From Candidatus Gerdarchaeota archaeon (lineage in GTDB: Archaea > Asgardarchaeota > Heimdallarchaeia > JABLTI01), in contig JAEORM010000253.1 in the NCBI GenBank assembly GCA_016840905.1, positions 1 through 26,952 on the forward strand: a stretch of 26,952 bases of DNA, given 5' to 3'. The position numbers and the translations under genes are program-made. The notes beneath the pieces were generated by a model. That model was not told where the DNA came from. It saw only the letters and a list, made by a program, of their open reading frames with translations, and made no database searches. Below, piece by piece: positions 7,196 to 15,978 of the stretch (its first letter is position 1; every line of letters starts with the position of its first letter).

Positions 7196-8554
7196 TTACA
7201 ATTTATTTCTTTTATTTTGTTTCTTCCAGAATTTCTTGTAATGAAAATTTGTTTTCTTTGATATAGGTAACTCCTTAATAGAATTAATCCACACAGATTC
7301 TATTTTTTGGCTTTCATCTATCTTATCTCTGGTGAAATTTTTCAATTTAGTAGTTATATCAGTATCATTTTTGTTGATTTTAGATTCATTTTCTTTTACT
7401 AATTCTTTGGCAGAGGAAATGAATTTTTCTTCTAGTGAATCTCGAGTAGATTTGTATACTGCTAGTCGTTTAGTATAATCTAAGATTGTTAATCTATGTA
7501 GCTTCTCATGCTGCCACCAAAGATTATTGGGATCATAAAAAGCAGTTGTTTTTTCATTAAGCTCTGGTACAGCATTAGGTAGGAAGAATGGCTTGAAGAT
7601 TGACATACATGGACCTGATGTTCCAGTTATCCAATGTAATTGTATATTATCATTCAATTCAGAAACCATAGAAATGGTACTTTGAGAAGGATTAAAGATG
7701 TTTTTAGCGTGAATACAGATTGATTTCAAACTTGCATCGTCAGCTGGATTCCAATCAGATTTCTCAGGATAATGATAACGTAATAATTTCATCATGGTTT
7801 TTTCATCGATTTTTCCCTTTTCAGTTTCGAGTATTGAGGTTGAAGTTTTACATCGTTTAATTCCATGAGCAAAAATTTGCTCTAATTTGGTTTTATGACG
7901 ATAATGCTTAAAGAAATCAAATTCCTCCTCATTCCTACACCAACCTTTGTTAATTGCATTTTCAATTAATTCTGGATGGCAAATGTCACCTTTTCCCCGA
8001 ATAGTTATTGAGTTTGAAATCGTTCTAATATCCTTAACTTGTTCAGCAATCCAATATTTACCAGCTGTTTCTAAAACCCAAGCATCCGTTCTATCAGCAA
8101 TTAAATACGAATTATGGTAGTATAATTTTTTACGATAACCATGATTTCCACCTTGTCCATATAATTCAAGCAAATCAATAATAACCATAACAGCTTCTTT
8201 TGCAGTTCTACTTCGTTCTAAACCTAAACGAAGAAGATCCATCCCCAATAGACCACCTTTTTTATTATATTTCTCTTTAGTATAAACAGCTTCATTACCA
8301 ATAGTAACCCCATGTTCATTAGTACCCATTTCTGCTCCCCATATCCAGATGGGTTTACACAACAGAACAGCTGCTGTTTCAGTAACTTGAGGGATTTCTA
8401 TATAAGTAGCTTTTAAAGTTGAATTCTCAGAATAAGTTGTTCGTGGAATATAAATAATTTCAGCAGGTTCATCTGGTTGTCTGTCACTATTTTTAGCAAA
8501 AAATACTTTCCCACTTTTAGTGGAATTTCCTAATGCAACCATTGTATCGCACAT
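7196..8554 (-). CDS. Peptidase C69 / secernin-like Ntn hydrolase
   Basis: 452 aa. It begins M-C-D-T-M-V, so removal of Met would expose Cys2 as the N-terminal nucleophile of the C69 dipeptidase/secernin family. Other family signatures are 'FFAKNSDRQPDEP', 'IPQV', 'WIWGAEMGTNEHGVTIGNEAV', 'GLLGMDLLRLGLERS.TA.EA' and 'W(V)LETAGKYWIAE'. There is no signal peptide, so it is probably cytoplasmic. The last 100 residues are Lys/Ser/Asn-rich and helical, beyond the compact Ntn core. Secernins have unclear substrates; bacterial C69 enzymes cleave dipeptides. SD GAAGGTG lies 7 nt before the ATG. It is divergent from the VOC gene across about 170 nt with TATA-like boxes on both strands. Confidence 0.92.
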   Translation of the reverse strand: MCDTMVALGNSTKSGKVFFAKNSDRQPDEPAEIIYIPRTTYSENSTLKATYIEIPQVTETAAVLLCKPIWIWGAEMGTNEHGVTIGNEAVYTKEKYNKKGGLLGMDLLRLGLERSRTAKEAVMVIIDLLELYGQGGNHGYRKKLYYHNSYLIADRTDAWVLETAGKYWIAEQVKDIRTISNSITIRGKGDICHPELIENAINKGWCRNEEEFDFFKHYRHKTKLEQIFAHGIKRCKTSTSILETEKGKIDEKTMMKLLRYHYPEKSDWNPADDASLKSICIHAKNIFNPSQSTISMVSELNDNIQLHWITGTSGPCMSIFKPFFLPNAVPELNEKTTAFYDPNNLWWQHEKLHRLTILDYTKRLAVYKSTRDSLEEKFISSAKELVKENESKINKNDTDITTKLKNFTRDKIDESQKIESVWINSIKELPISKKTNFHYKKFWKKQNKRNKL

Positions 8555-8610
8555 TTACTAACACCTTCAAAATACAAAATAAATTATAAATTTAATATCT
8601 TAGAATATTC

Positions 8611-8622
8611 TTTAAATATAAA
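8611..8622 (-). promoter_or_regulatory. TATA-like box of the C69 peptidase gene
   Basis: On the minus strand TTTATATTTAAA lies about 60-68 nt before the peptidase ATG (8554). A second candidate, AATTTATAATTT, is at 8581-8592. Sequence resemblance only. Confidence 0.3.
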
Positions 8623-8669
8623 AGCTACTACTAAAATTTCCATCAAATAGGTTTACTTATAGGTAATAA

Positions 8670-8679
8670 TTTTTAAATT
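8670..8679 (+). promoter_or_regulatory. TATA-like box of the VOC gene
   Basis: TTTTTAAATT, 45-54 nt before the ATG at 8724. The expected transcription start near 8700 lies downstream of the alternative ATG at 8694, which supports 8724 as the real start. Confidence 0.4.
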
Positions 8680-8723
8680 ACAAATTAGCACTAATGTACA
8701 AGTCAAAAAAGGAGTTAGTTAAG

Positions 8724-9092
8724 ATGAAATTTAAAAAAATAGTTTCAACATGGTTGCATTCAACTGATTTAACCAGAACTAAAACCTTCATGGAACATTT
8801 AGGTTTGTCTACGATAGCTGAAAATGAAAAATTAGTTATATTCACTTATCCTGAAGGAGGACCCAATACAGCTTATTACCTTTATCCAGAACCATTGAAT
8901 GATGGATCACCTATAAGAAAAGGCGGTGTATTAGCTGTAGAAGTTGATGATATAGCTGGCATGCTTAAAAAATGTAAAGAATTAGGTTTTTGCAAAGCTG
9001 AAACTGAAATTTATGCTCAAGAGCATTTCATTTCATTCCTATTAGAAGATCCGGATGGTAATTTATTCGAGATTATTCAACATAATGAATGA
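8724..9092 (+). CDS. VOC (glyoxalase/bleomycin-resistance) family protein
   Basis: 122 aa from ATG 8724, which has GGAG 9 nt upstream; the ATG at 8694 would add ten Lys-rich residues and has no SD. It has the paired beta-alpha-beta-beta-beta modules of the vicinal oxygen chelate fold. His of 'STWLHSTDL' in the first module and Glu of 'GNLFEIIQHN' at the end are at usual metal-ligand positions, and 'LEDPDGN' before the last strand is a family hallmark. The substrate (methylglyoxal adduct, aromatic diol or other) cannot be predicted. It lies 41 nt before the CorA-like gene in the same direction and may be cotranscribed with it. Confidence 0.85.
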   Translation: MKFKKIVSTWLHSTDLTRTKTFMEHLGLSTIAENEKLVIFTYPEGGPNTAYYLYPEPLNDGSPIRKGGVLAVEVDDIAGMLKKCKELGFCKAETEIYAQEHFISFLLEDPDGNLFEIIQHNE

Positions 9093-9133
9093 GAAAAAAA
9101 GATACGTGATTAGTAATAAGGAAGGTGTAGAGA

Positions 9134-10114
9134 ATGATTAAGCGGATTATATCATTTTCAAAAGATGATTCAAAATTACATGACATGGACCTGGAAACTG
9201 CTGTTAAAGAAAGTCTAGGTACTATTTGGATTGATTTTATAGAACCTTCTGTAGAAGAATTAAACACCATTCAAAAATTATTTAATTTCCATTCATTGAC
9301 CATAGAAGATTGTCTTGAAGCAAATCAAAGGCCAAAATTAGAAGAATATCCTGATTACATTTTCTTTATTTTAGCTGGACTAAGACCATCACCAGAAGAT
9401 GTAAATGAACTAGAATCTTATCAAATTGCTTTCTATCTAGGCAAGGATTATGTAGTATCAGTAAGAGAGAAAAGAGGAGGTATAAGTCTAAAATCAGTTC
9501 ATAATAAGATATTACTCAAAAATACTAGAATTCTTTCACATAAAGCAGGATTTCTTTCATACGTTCTTGTTGATGCTTTTATTGATGGTTATTTGGATAT
9601 ACTAGAAAACATTGAAGATACTATTGAAGAAATTGAAGAAATAGTCGTACATAAACCTGAAACTGAAATTCTTGATAAAACATTTGATTTGCGGACAAAC
9701 ATTCTAATAATTATGAAAGCAATAAGACCACAACGTGTAGTTTTAAGAGAACTTGCAGTTGATGCTATACCTCAAATAAGTGAATCTGCTCAAACTTACT
9801 TCACTGATGTCTATGATCATATCTTGGAAGCAAATGACTTGTGTTCTTCCTATCGAGATCGTGTAAGTAACATAGTTGAAATTTATCTTTCATCAGCTTC
9901 AAATAAAATGAATGATACCATGAGATTAATTGCTGTTTTAACAGCAGTAATTACTATTCCTAATTTAATAGCATCGCTTGGTGGGGTAAACTTCTATGAA
10001 TTTTATCTGCATGGAAGTGAAATACTGAAGTCATGGCCATTTTGGTCATTTATTGGTACTATTATCTTCACTCTTGTAATGATTGTAATAATTTTCAGAA
10101 AAATGAAATTATAA
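9134..10114 (+). CDS. CorA-type divalent metal ion transporter with GVN selectivity motif
   Basis: 326 aa. A large cytoplasmic alpha/beta and helical funnel is followed by two C-terminal transmembrane helices (about 265-283 and 300-320) and a short basic tail (RKMKL), as in pentameric CorA channels. The signature after TM1 is SLGGVNF, so the usual G-M-N reads G-V-N at about residues 283-285. GxN variants occur in the wider 2-TM-GxN family, including ZntB-type zinc transporters and other CorA branches, so the ion may not be Mg2+. The acidic 'EDTIEEIEEIV' helix is typical of the willow helix. SD GAAGGTG lies 6 nt before the ATG. Confidence 0.9.
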   Translation: MIKRIISFSKDDSKLHDMDLETAVKESLGTIWIDFIEPSVEELNTIQKLFNFHSLTIEDCLEANQRPKLEEYPDYIFFILAGLRPSPEDVNELESYQIAFYLGKDYVVSVREKRGGISLKSVHNKILLKNTRILSHKAGFLSYVLVDAFIDGYLDILENIEDTIEEIEEIVVHKPETEILDKTFDLRTNILIIMKAIRPQRVVLRELAVDAIPQISESAQTYFTDVYDHILEANDLCSSYRDRVSNIVEIYLSSASNKMNDTMRLIAVLTAVITIPNLIASLGGVNFYEFYLHGSEILKSWPFWSFIGTIIFTLVMIVIIFRKMKL

Positions 10115-10128
10115 GAGAAAAAAATTCT

Positions 10129-10147
10129 AGTGAGTTTAGAACTCACT
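10129..10147. terminator. Stem-loop between convergent CorA and ABC exporter genes
   Basis: AGTGAGTT (10129-10136) pairs with AACTCACT (10140-10147) across a 3-nt loop. The + strand continues into TTCTATTTTT. On the minus strand the stem is followed by AGAATTTTTTTCTC. This gives T-tracts on both sides, consistent with a bidirectional terminator. Confidence 0.65.
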
Positions 10148-10155
10148 TTCTATTT

Positions 10156-11970
10156 TTAAAGTAATGATTGATGTTTGAAGTAGGTTTCATATAGGTCAAA
10201 GTATTTGCCTTTTCTTGCTAAAAGATCCTCATGATTACCTATTTCAACTATTTTTCCATTTTCAATCATAACTATTTTATCAGCATTCTTAATAGTCGAT
10301 AATCTATGAGCAACTACAATAGACGTTCTACCTTTCATTATAGTTTCGAGTGCATCTTGAATCATCGCTTCTGTAAAAGCATCAACGCTTGCAGTTGCTT
10401 CATCAAGTATTAATATTTTGGGATTTGCAAGTAATGCTCGAGCAAAGGTCACTAATTGCCTTTGTCCTGTTGAAAGTCTCTTTCCTCGCTCAAGAACATC
10501 AGTATCCATTCCATCTGGAAAATCATCAATGAATTCTGTTGCTTGAACAGCACTAGCTACTGAATATATTTCCTCATCTGTTGGATTGTCCCAAATTCTA
10601 CCAAATCGAATATTTTCCTTAATACTACCTGCAAAAAGGAAGCTATCTTGAAGTACTATTGCTACTTGTTTTCTATACCACTCAATATCTAACTCACGTA
10701 AATCTACTCCATCAATCAATATTTGTCCACCTTTAATTTCGTAGAAACGTGAGATTAATGAAGCAAGAGTAGTTTTACCAGCTCCTGTATGTCCAACAAA
10801 AGCTACTCGTTCACCTGCGTTAATTTTCAGATTAAATTTTTCAAAAACAGGTTCATTTATATTATACCAGAAATCCATATCTTTAAACTCAATTTCACCT
10901 TGTAATTTAGGTAAGGTAATAGGATTCTCTGATTGTTTCACTTCAGATTCAACAGACATTAAAGCAAAAATTCGTCCCATTGCTGCTAGACCTGCTTGGA
11001 ACTGTGAATAGAAATTAGCTACTTGAATTAAAGGAAAGATAAATCTCCATAAATAAATAGTAAACATATAAAGTTGACCTGGTGAAATTACTTGTCCAAA
11101 AATAATGATTTTTTGACCATAGATATAGATTGCAATCAAAACGAGACTTTGTAATAAAGTAATGATTGGAAATAAGGTAGCAAAAGTTAATGCCCGTTTA
11201 AATGAAGCTCTGAAATTTTCATCATTAACTTTCTTGAAATCCTCAAGATTCTTCTTTTCTCTCGAGAATGATTTGCTAACAGCTATTCCTGAAATACTTT
11301 CACCCATTGCTGCATTTACAGTAGCTACAGTTTTTCGCCACTTTAAAACAGTAGTGCGAACAAATTTCCTGTAGATATACATTAGTATGAAAAGTATTGG
11401 TGTTAGTGAAATTGAAATTAATGCTAATTGCCAATTGATAAAGAATAAGAATATTGCTGAACCTATTACAAGAAGTATATTCCCTAATAATTGAGTAATA
11501 AATGTTAATGTATCTCTCAACGTATCAGTATCATTCATTACTCTACTCATAATCTTGCCAGTGATGTGGCTGTCAAAAAATCGGAAATCGTGATTCTGAA
11601 GTTTTTCGAACATATCCATTCGAATATCTCGAGTTGTTTTTGTAATAGCTTTTATAGTTAATATTCTTGTAAGATATTCACCAAGCAACCAATTTAGAAG
11701 ATTAGTTAATAGATTGGCAGCTATTAGTAATCCTAAAAAGAGGTATGTTTTCTCGACAGTAATAGTTTCTTCTGCAATATCTATCAAAGTTCCCATTATA
11801 TAGGGTGGAGTGAGTGCAATTAGTGTATCAATAACGATAATTATTGTAGTAAAGAAAATTGCTTTTTTATAGGGTTTAACATATGAGAACATCTTTTTTG
11901 TAAGTTCTAAATCAGTGAATTTCTTTTTATCTTCCTCTTCTTCACTGTTTCCTACACCAAACCAAGCCAT
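10156..11970 (-). CDS. Heterodimeric ABC exporter subunit B (catalytic Walker B)
   Basis: 604 aa, with the type IV exporter layout: cytoplasmic N-terminus, six transmembrane helices (about 35-320), then the nucleotide-binding domain. Walker A GHTGAGKTT is near residue 393, Q-loop 'VLQDSF', signature LSTGQRQ near 498, Walker B ILILDEA with the catalytic Glu near 522, and H-loop 'VAHRLST' near 553. The signature deviates (LSTGQ rather than LSGGQ) while the Walker B is complete, as in TM288-like subunits. Its ATG overlaps the stop of subunit A (TAATG), with GGAGG inside the end of the upstream gene, so translation is coupled. The substrate could be lipid, drug or peptide; the sequence does not say. 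Confidence 0.95.
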   Translation of the reverse strand: MAWFGVGNSEEEEDKKKFTDLELTKKMFSYVKPYKKAIFFTTIIIVIDTLIALTPPYIMGTLIDIAEETITVEKTYLFLGLLIAANLLTNLLNWLLGEYLTRILTIKAITKTTRDIRMDMFEKLQNHDFRFFDSHITGKIMSRVMNDTDTLRDTLTFITQLLGNILLVIGSAIFLFFINWQLALISISLTPILFILMYIYRKFVRTTVLKWRKTVATVNAAMGESISGIAVSKSFSREKKNLEDFKKVNDENFRASFKRALTFATLFPIITLLQSLVLIAIYIYGQKIIIFGQVISPGQLYMFTIYLWRFIFPLIQVANFYSQFQAGLAAMGRIFALMSVESEVKQSENPITLPKLQGEIEFKDMDFWYNINEPVFEKFNLKINAGERVAFVGHTGAGKTTLASLISRFYEIKGGQILIDGVDLRELDIEWYRKQVAIVLQDSFLFAGSIKENIRFGRIWDNPTDEEIYSVASAVQATEFIDDFPDGMDTDVLERGKRLSTGQRQLVTFARALLANPKILILDEATASVDAFTEAMIQDALETIMKGRTSIVVAHRLSTIKNADKIVMIENGKIVEIGNHEDLLARKGKYFDLYETYFKHQSLL

Positions 11971-13907
11971 TATTTAGAACCTCCTATAGCATTCTCTTCC
12001 TCAATAATAGGTGGTAAATCAAGATGCCTACCAAAAACTCTTCTATAATCTTCACTTGTTTTTAGTAAAATGTCATGAGTACCTATAGCAGTAATTTTTC
12101 CTTTACGCATTACTATTATTTTATTTGCACGCTTTATTGTTGATAATCTATGGGTAATGATGAAAACTGTTCTTCCTTTGAGAAGGTTGTCCATGGCTAA
12201 TTGTATTTTCTCTTCAGTTTGTGCATCAATTGCTGAGGCAGAATCGTCTAAGATGAGTATTTTTGGATCAGCAAGAAAAGTTCGAGCAATAGCAATCCTT
12301 TGCTTTTGTCCACCTGAAAGGGTTACTCCACGTTCACCTACAAGAGTTTCATATTTATCATCAAAAGACTCAATAAATTCGTGAGCTTGAGCAGCTTTAG
12401 CATATTCGATAATCTCTTCATCAGAAACCTTCCGTTCAACACCATATGCAATATTTTCCTTTATACTGGTGGAAAATAAGAAAATATCTTGCTCTATGAT
12501 ACCAATATTTTTTCTTAAAGATTCTAGAGTCAAATCTTGGATATTATGATTATCAATTAAAATTTTTCCTGAATTGACATCATACATCCTTGCCAGTAAT
12601 TTTGTTACTGTTGATTTTCCACATCCTGTGGGACCAAGTAAAGCAACCACATCTCCAGGTTCCACTACAAAGCTGATATCACTTAAAGTATCCCTAATTT
12701 CTTTCCCATTTGAATTATTATCATTAGTTGAAGTATTTTCATCTATTAAATTCTTAAGTTTTTGATAGCTAAAAGAAACATTGCGATATTCAATTTTTCC
12801 ATTGACCTCAGTAAGTTCAACAGCGTTTTGCTTTTCGATGATAATAGATTCTTCTTTCATTGTTTTAATAATTCTTTTAGCACCAGCTAAACCCATATGA
12901 GTTAAATATAAAACCCAAGAAATTTGGTAGGTTGGATTGTATAATTGAATAAGAAATCCATTGGCAGCAATGGCATCTCCACCTGACATTGTTCCATTTA
13001 AAACAAATATTACACTTAATCCTAAAGATAAAGTGATGGTTAATGAAAGTAATAATGGTGGAAAATATCTTGCTTGTTGGACTCCTCTATTTATTATATC
13101 ATCACGTAAGGTATCGACTTCTTTTCTAAATCTTTTAATTTCACTCTTTTCAGCAGTAAATGCACGAACAACTCTAATACCTGAAACATTTTCCTGTAAA
13201 AGGGCATTACATTGACCGAATTGTGTTTGAACCTTTTCTGTTAAAGGACGCAATTTTCTTGCATAACTTATCACTGCCCAAAGATAAAAAGGAAGAAAAG
13301 CCAAAACAACTAGAATCAAACGCCAATTATAATAGATAATCATACCAAAAGCAACTAATGCTGAAATTATCGCTTGAGTGATCATTCGTAAACCAGGAGA
13401 AACGGTAGCGTTAATAATCCTAACATCAAAGGTTGCTTGAGACATTAATTCACCAACCTTTGTTGTATCATGAAAAGCCATAGATTTGCTTTGGACTGAA
13501 GCATAAAAATCTTCACGAATACGTTTCTCAGTCATTTGAGCAATATATTCATTTAAAACACCAACAGTGATATTAATTACAAAACTGAGTATACCAACTG
13601 CGAAAATTGCTATTAAATAGATCATAATGTAATATTCAATCTTAAATCCTGAAGGAAAAATATAAAGTAAAGCAGGTTGCTCTCCTTTATAGATTGCATA
13701 CAAAATATCAAATAATCTTCCTGAAAGGAAAGGGCTAAGAGAAGCTAAACCAATTGAGAGAATTGTTCCAATTATAATTACAGCTGCAATGAAAGGTTGT
13801 TTAAAGATTTGTTGCATAAGCCATTTAATATGGGAATTAGGTATTTTTCTAATTTCTATCTGAAGTTTTGATAGTTCACTGTTATTTTCTTCTACAGGAT
13901 TTGCTAT
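11970..13907 (-). CDS. Heterodimeric ABC exporter subunit A (degenerate Walker B), apparent ATA start
   Basis: Six transmembrane helices plus a nucleotide-binding domain with Walker A GPTGCGKST near residue 396 (counted from ATG 13817), a perfect signature LSGGQKQRIAIAR near 501 and Walker B ILILDDSASAID near 521, where Asp replaces the catalytic Glu. A short Asn-rich insert (TSTNDNNSNG) precedes the Walker A strand. It complements subunit B as in TM287/TM288-like exporters. The first ATG (13817) lies inside the elbow-helix region and has no SD. The frame stays open upstream for 30 more codons ending '...RKIPNSHIKWL', to ATA 13907, 6 nt behind GAAGGTG. No ATG, GTG or TTG intervenes; the ATA start is inferred. 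The canonical minimal form is 615 aa. Confidence 0.9.
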   Translation of the reverse strand: MANPVEENNSELSKLQIEIRKIPNSHIKWLMQQIFKQPFIAAVIIIGTILSIGLASLSPFLSGRLFDILYAIYKGEQPALLYIFPSGFKIEYYIMIYLIAIFAVGILSFVINITVGVLNEYIAQMTEKRIREDFYASVQSKSMAFHDTTKVGELMSQATFDVRIINATVSPGLRMITQAIISALVAFGMIIYYNWRLILVVLAFLPFYLWAVISYARKLRPLTEKVQTQFGQCNALLQENVSGIRVVRAFTAEKSEIKRFRKEVDTLRDDIINRGVQQARYFPPLLLSLTITLSLGLSVIFVLNGTMSGGDAIAANGFLIQLYNPTYQISWVLYLTHMGLAGAKRIIKTMKEESIIIEKQNAVELTEVNGKIEYRNVSFSYQKLKNLIDENTSTNDNNSNGKEIRDTLSDISFVVEPGDVVALLGPTGCGKSTVTKLLARMYDVNSGKILIDNHNIQDLTLESLRKNIGIIEQDIFLFSTSIKENIAYGVERKVSDEEIIEYAKAAQAHEFIESFDDKYETLVGERGVTLSGGQKQRIAIARTFLADPKILILDDSASAIDAQTEEKIQLAMDNLLKGRTVFIITHRLSTIKRANKIIVMRKGKITAIGTHDILLKTSEDYRRVFGRHLDLPPIIEEENAIGGSK

Positions 13908-13913
13908 AGCTTA

Positions 13914-13920
13914 CACCTTC
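13914..13920 (-). promoter_or_regulatory. Shine-Dalgarno in front of an in-frame ATA (ABC subunit A)
   Basis: GAAGGTG on the minus strand, followed by six bases and then ATA at 13907-13905, the first sense codons of an open frame leading into the ABC exporter. The frame has TAA in the spacer just before ATA, so translation of this frame cannot start further upstream. Confidence 0.55.
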
Positions 13921-14054
13921 TATTGGCATTTTATTATCTTTTAATCTTTAAAAAAGTTTGAACATTTTTAATGTTGTTATAAATCAAATTTTAACAAAAT
14001 GCTCTTCTAAAAAATAATTTAAAGATGTAATTCTTTATACGATTAATTTGCAAG

Positions 14055-14294
14055 TTATTCGTGTTTCAAGACCAAATTACCATTAGTACCATTAAAGGTT
14101 GGTTTCTTTCTAAAGAAGTCAAAGTAGAATAATAGCCAAACAAAAACCACAAAGAATGAATAAATGATTGAAAATAGTGACACTTCTAAAGGTGGTTTAC
14201 CAAATGTTAGGTAAATGAGATATACTGGGATAAGAGCTGAAGCAATGATAAGTACCATCATTAATTGTTTTTTCTTGTCATTTTCAAAATTCAA
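14055..14294 (-). CDS. Small two-TM membrane protein
   Basis: 79 aa from a TTG at 14294; an in-frame stop lies three codons upstream and the first internal ATG would remove part of the first membrane helix's lead. A Lys-rich N-terminus is followed by two hydrophobic helices (about 11-29 and 38-60, the second rich in Phe/Tyr/Trp) and a short polar tail. GGGGAT lies 12 nt before the TTG, a looser SD than elsewhere. It sits downstream of citF but is cut off from it by a strong terminator, and a TATA-like stretch (TTTATATTATATTA, minus strand, about 14345-14358) could drive it separately. Function unknown. Confidence 0.6.
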   Translation of the reverse strand: MNFENDKKKQLMMVLIIASALIPVYLIYLTFGKPPLEVSLFSIIYSFFVVFVWLLFYFDFFRKKPTFNGTNGNLVLKHE

Positions 14295-14380
14295 ATGTAG
14301 TTATATCCCCTTTTAGTAAGTTCGCTACTATTTACTTAAACTCTAATATAATATAAACACTTTCTTATATACTGTAAATA

Positions 14381-14414
14381 AAAAAAGGGTTAATTTCTTA
14401 ATTTTTTAACCCTT
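14381..14414 (-). terminator. Intrinsic terminator of the citrate lyase operon
   Basis: On the minus strand AAGGGTTAA, which includes the citF stop codon, pairs with TTAACCCTT across a 12-nt loop (arms 14406-14414 and 14385-14393). It runs straight into TTTTTTTATTT. This is a stem plus U-tract of bacterial textbook form. Confidence 0.75.
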
Positions 14415-15956
14415 CACTTGGTAAATGACATCAAGAACTGAACCATCACGGTATTCTACAACACCTACAATATTATCTGTAATCTCTGGTTTTCGTGGTT
14501 TTCCTCCACTTAAATTCTCAGCTATGTTCTTTAATTCTTCAATTGACTTGATGTTTAAATTCTTAGTTTTAGTCAAAATCTCATAATATTTTGATTCGGG
14601 ATTAACAGCTATACCACGTTCAGTCACTATAACATCAATACATTCACCTGGAGTATTTACAGAAATAACGTCATCTACTACAATAGGCAATCTTCCTCTA
14701 AGAAGAGGGACAGCAATTATAGCTAATTTTGCTCCTTCAGCAGTATCTTGATGTCCACCCATTCCCCATTGTATTCTACCATCGGATTCTGTTGAAGTAT
14801 TTACATTGAAATTAAGATCAACTTCTGTTCCACCAAGAATAACAGTATCAAGAAGATTCACTGCACAACCAGCTGTGTGAGGATTAGCATATTGGCTTGC
14901 ACCCATTTCGATGTGTTTAGGATTATTGAGAAGTGAATTGACAGCATAAGTATCAAACGTTTGTACATCTAAAATAGCATCAAAAAGACCATCTTCAAGC
15001 ATTCTCACAAGCCCTTCTGTAGCTCCACCCATACCAAATGATCCTTTTATTCCTTTAGCTTTCATATAGTCTCTCAAGAAATAAGTTGCTGCAAGAGCAG
15101 TTCCTCCTGCACCACTCTGGTATGAGAAGCCTTCTTTCAATAAACCTGAAGCTTTTATAACTTCAATACAATCTCGAGCGATTTTCAAATTCTTAGGATC
15201 TCGAGTAACACGTAATGTCGTTGAAACTATTCCAGCAGGATTACCAATTGGTTGATCTAAATGAACAACTGTATCTACCAAATCTTGGCTAATACTTATA
15301 GGATTATTTGGAAAAGGCATTAATTCATTTGTTACTGCTACAACATAATTAGCAAACTGTGCATCTGGGTAAGCATATCCAAGAGATCCACAGGCATATT
15401 TTCCTAAAACACCATTGATATTTCCATAACAATCAGATGTTGGTGCACCAATAAATGCTATATCAATAACCTCATCACCTGATTCAATTGAACGTGCTCT
15501 ACCGCCATGTGAACGAATTGTTAAAATCTTCTCCATTTTTCCATGGGAAATAGCATCAGCAATAACACCTGATGCCCCACAGCTAATTTGGGTGATAATG
15601 CCTTTTTCTATATAAGGAAGAATTTCTTTATGAACTCCTTGAATTGAGGAAGGAACTAAACGTATATCTTTTAATCCCATTTTAGCAATTTCATGACAAA
15701 CCATATTGAGAAGATAATCTCCATTACGAAAATGATGATGAAATGAAATTGTTCCACCATCTGTTAATTCACCACGATTAATAGCTTCTTTAAGTGAGGT
15801 AACTAATTTATTTTCTCCGGGATTAAGCTTTCGTAATTTTGGGGCATACTTTCGTTCTTGATAAGGTCCTTTTCCTGCGCCAGTAAAAGGAATTAGTTTT
15901 CGTCCATGCAATTCATCAGGGATATTTCTTCCAACTTTATTTGTAGTAAATTTCAT
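14406..15956 (-). CDS. citF: Citrate lyase alpha subunit (citrate:acetyl-ACP transferase)
   Basis: 516 aa, full length for CitF (about 510). It swaps the acetyl group on the CitD prosthetic group for citrate, forming citryl-ACP. Family features visible: 'GGTISFHHHFRNGDYLLN' near residue 62, 'GASGVIADAIS', 'RSHGGRARSIESGDEVIDIAFIGAPT', 'SGAGGTALAATYFLRDY', 'GMGGATEGLVRMLEDGLFD' and the C-terminal 'IVVDDVISVNTPGECIDVIVTERGIAVNP'. The start is ATG, with a weak SD (GTGG). It is the third gene of citD-citE-citF, 22 nt after citE. Neither the ligase CitC nor the prosthetic-group genes CitX/CitG are in the window. Confidence 0.95.
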   Translation of the reverse strand: MKFTTNKVGRNIPDELHGRKLIPFTGAGKGPYQERKYAPKLRKLNPGENKLVTSLKEAINRGELTDGGTISFHHHFRNGDYLLNMVCHEIAKMGLKDIRLVPSSIQGVHKEILPYIEKGIITQISCGASGVIADAISHGKMEKILTIRSHGGRARSIESGDEVIDIAFIGAPTSDCYGNINGVLGKYACGSLGYAYPDAQFANYVVAVTNELMPFPNNPISISQDLVDTVVHLDQPIGNPAGIVSTTLRVTRDPKNLKIARDCIEVIKASGLLKEGFSYQSGAGGTALAATYFLRDYMKAKGIKGSFGMGGATEGLVRMLEDGLFDAILDVQTFDTYAVNSLLNNPKHIEMGASQYANPHTAGCAVNLLDTVILGGTEVDLNFNVNTSTESDGRIQWGMGGHQDTAEGAKLAIIAVPLLRGRLPIVVDDVISVNTPGECIDVIVTERGIAVNPESKYYEILTKTKNLNIKSIEELKNIAENLSGGKPRKPEITDNIVGVVEYRDGSVLDVIYQVKG

Positions 15957-15978
15957 CTATTTTCCACGCATCCATTTT

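Noticed and set aside
7056..7241. 61-codon open frame on the + strand
   Set aside because: Very hydrophobic Leu/Ile/Phe-rich translation typical of A/T-rich non-coding DNA; overlaps the 3' end of the C69 peptidase gene and has no SD.
8694..8696. Upstream ATG for the VOC protein
   Set aside because: No SD, lies upstream of the expected transcription start, and adds only ten Lys-rich residues; ATG 8724 has GGAG at normal spacing.
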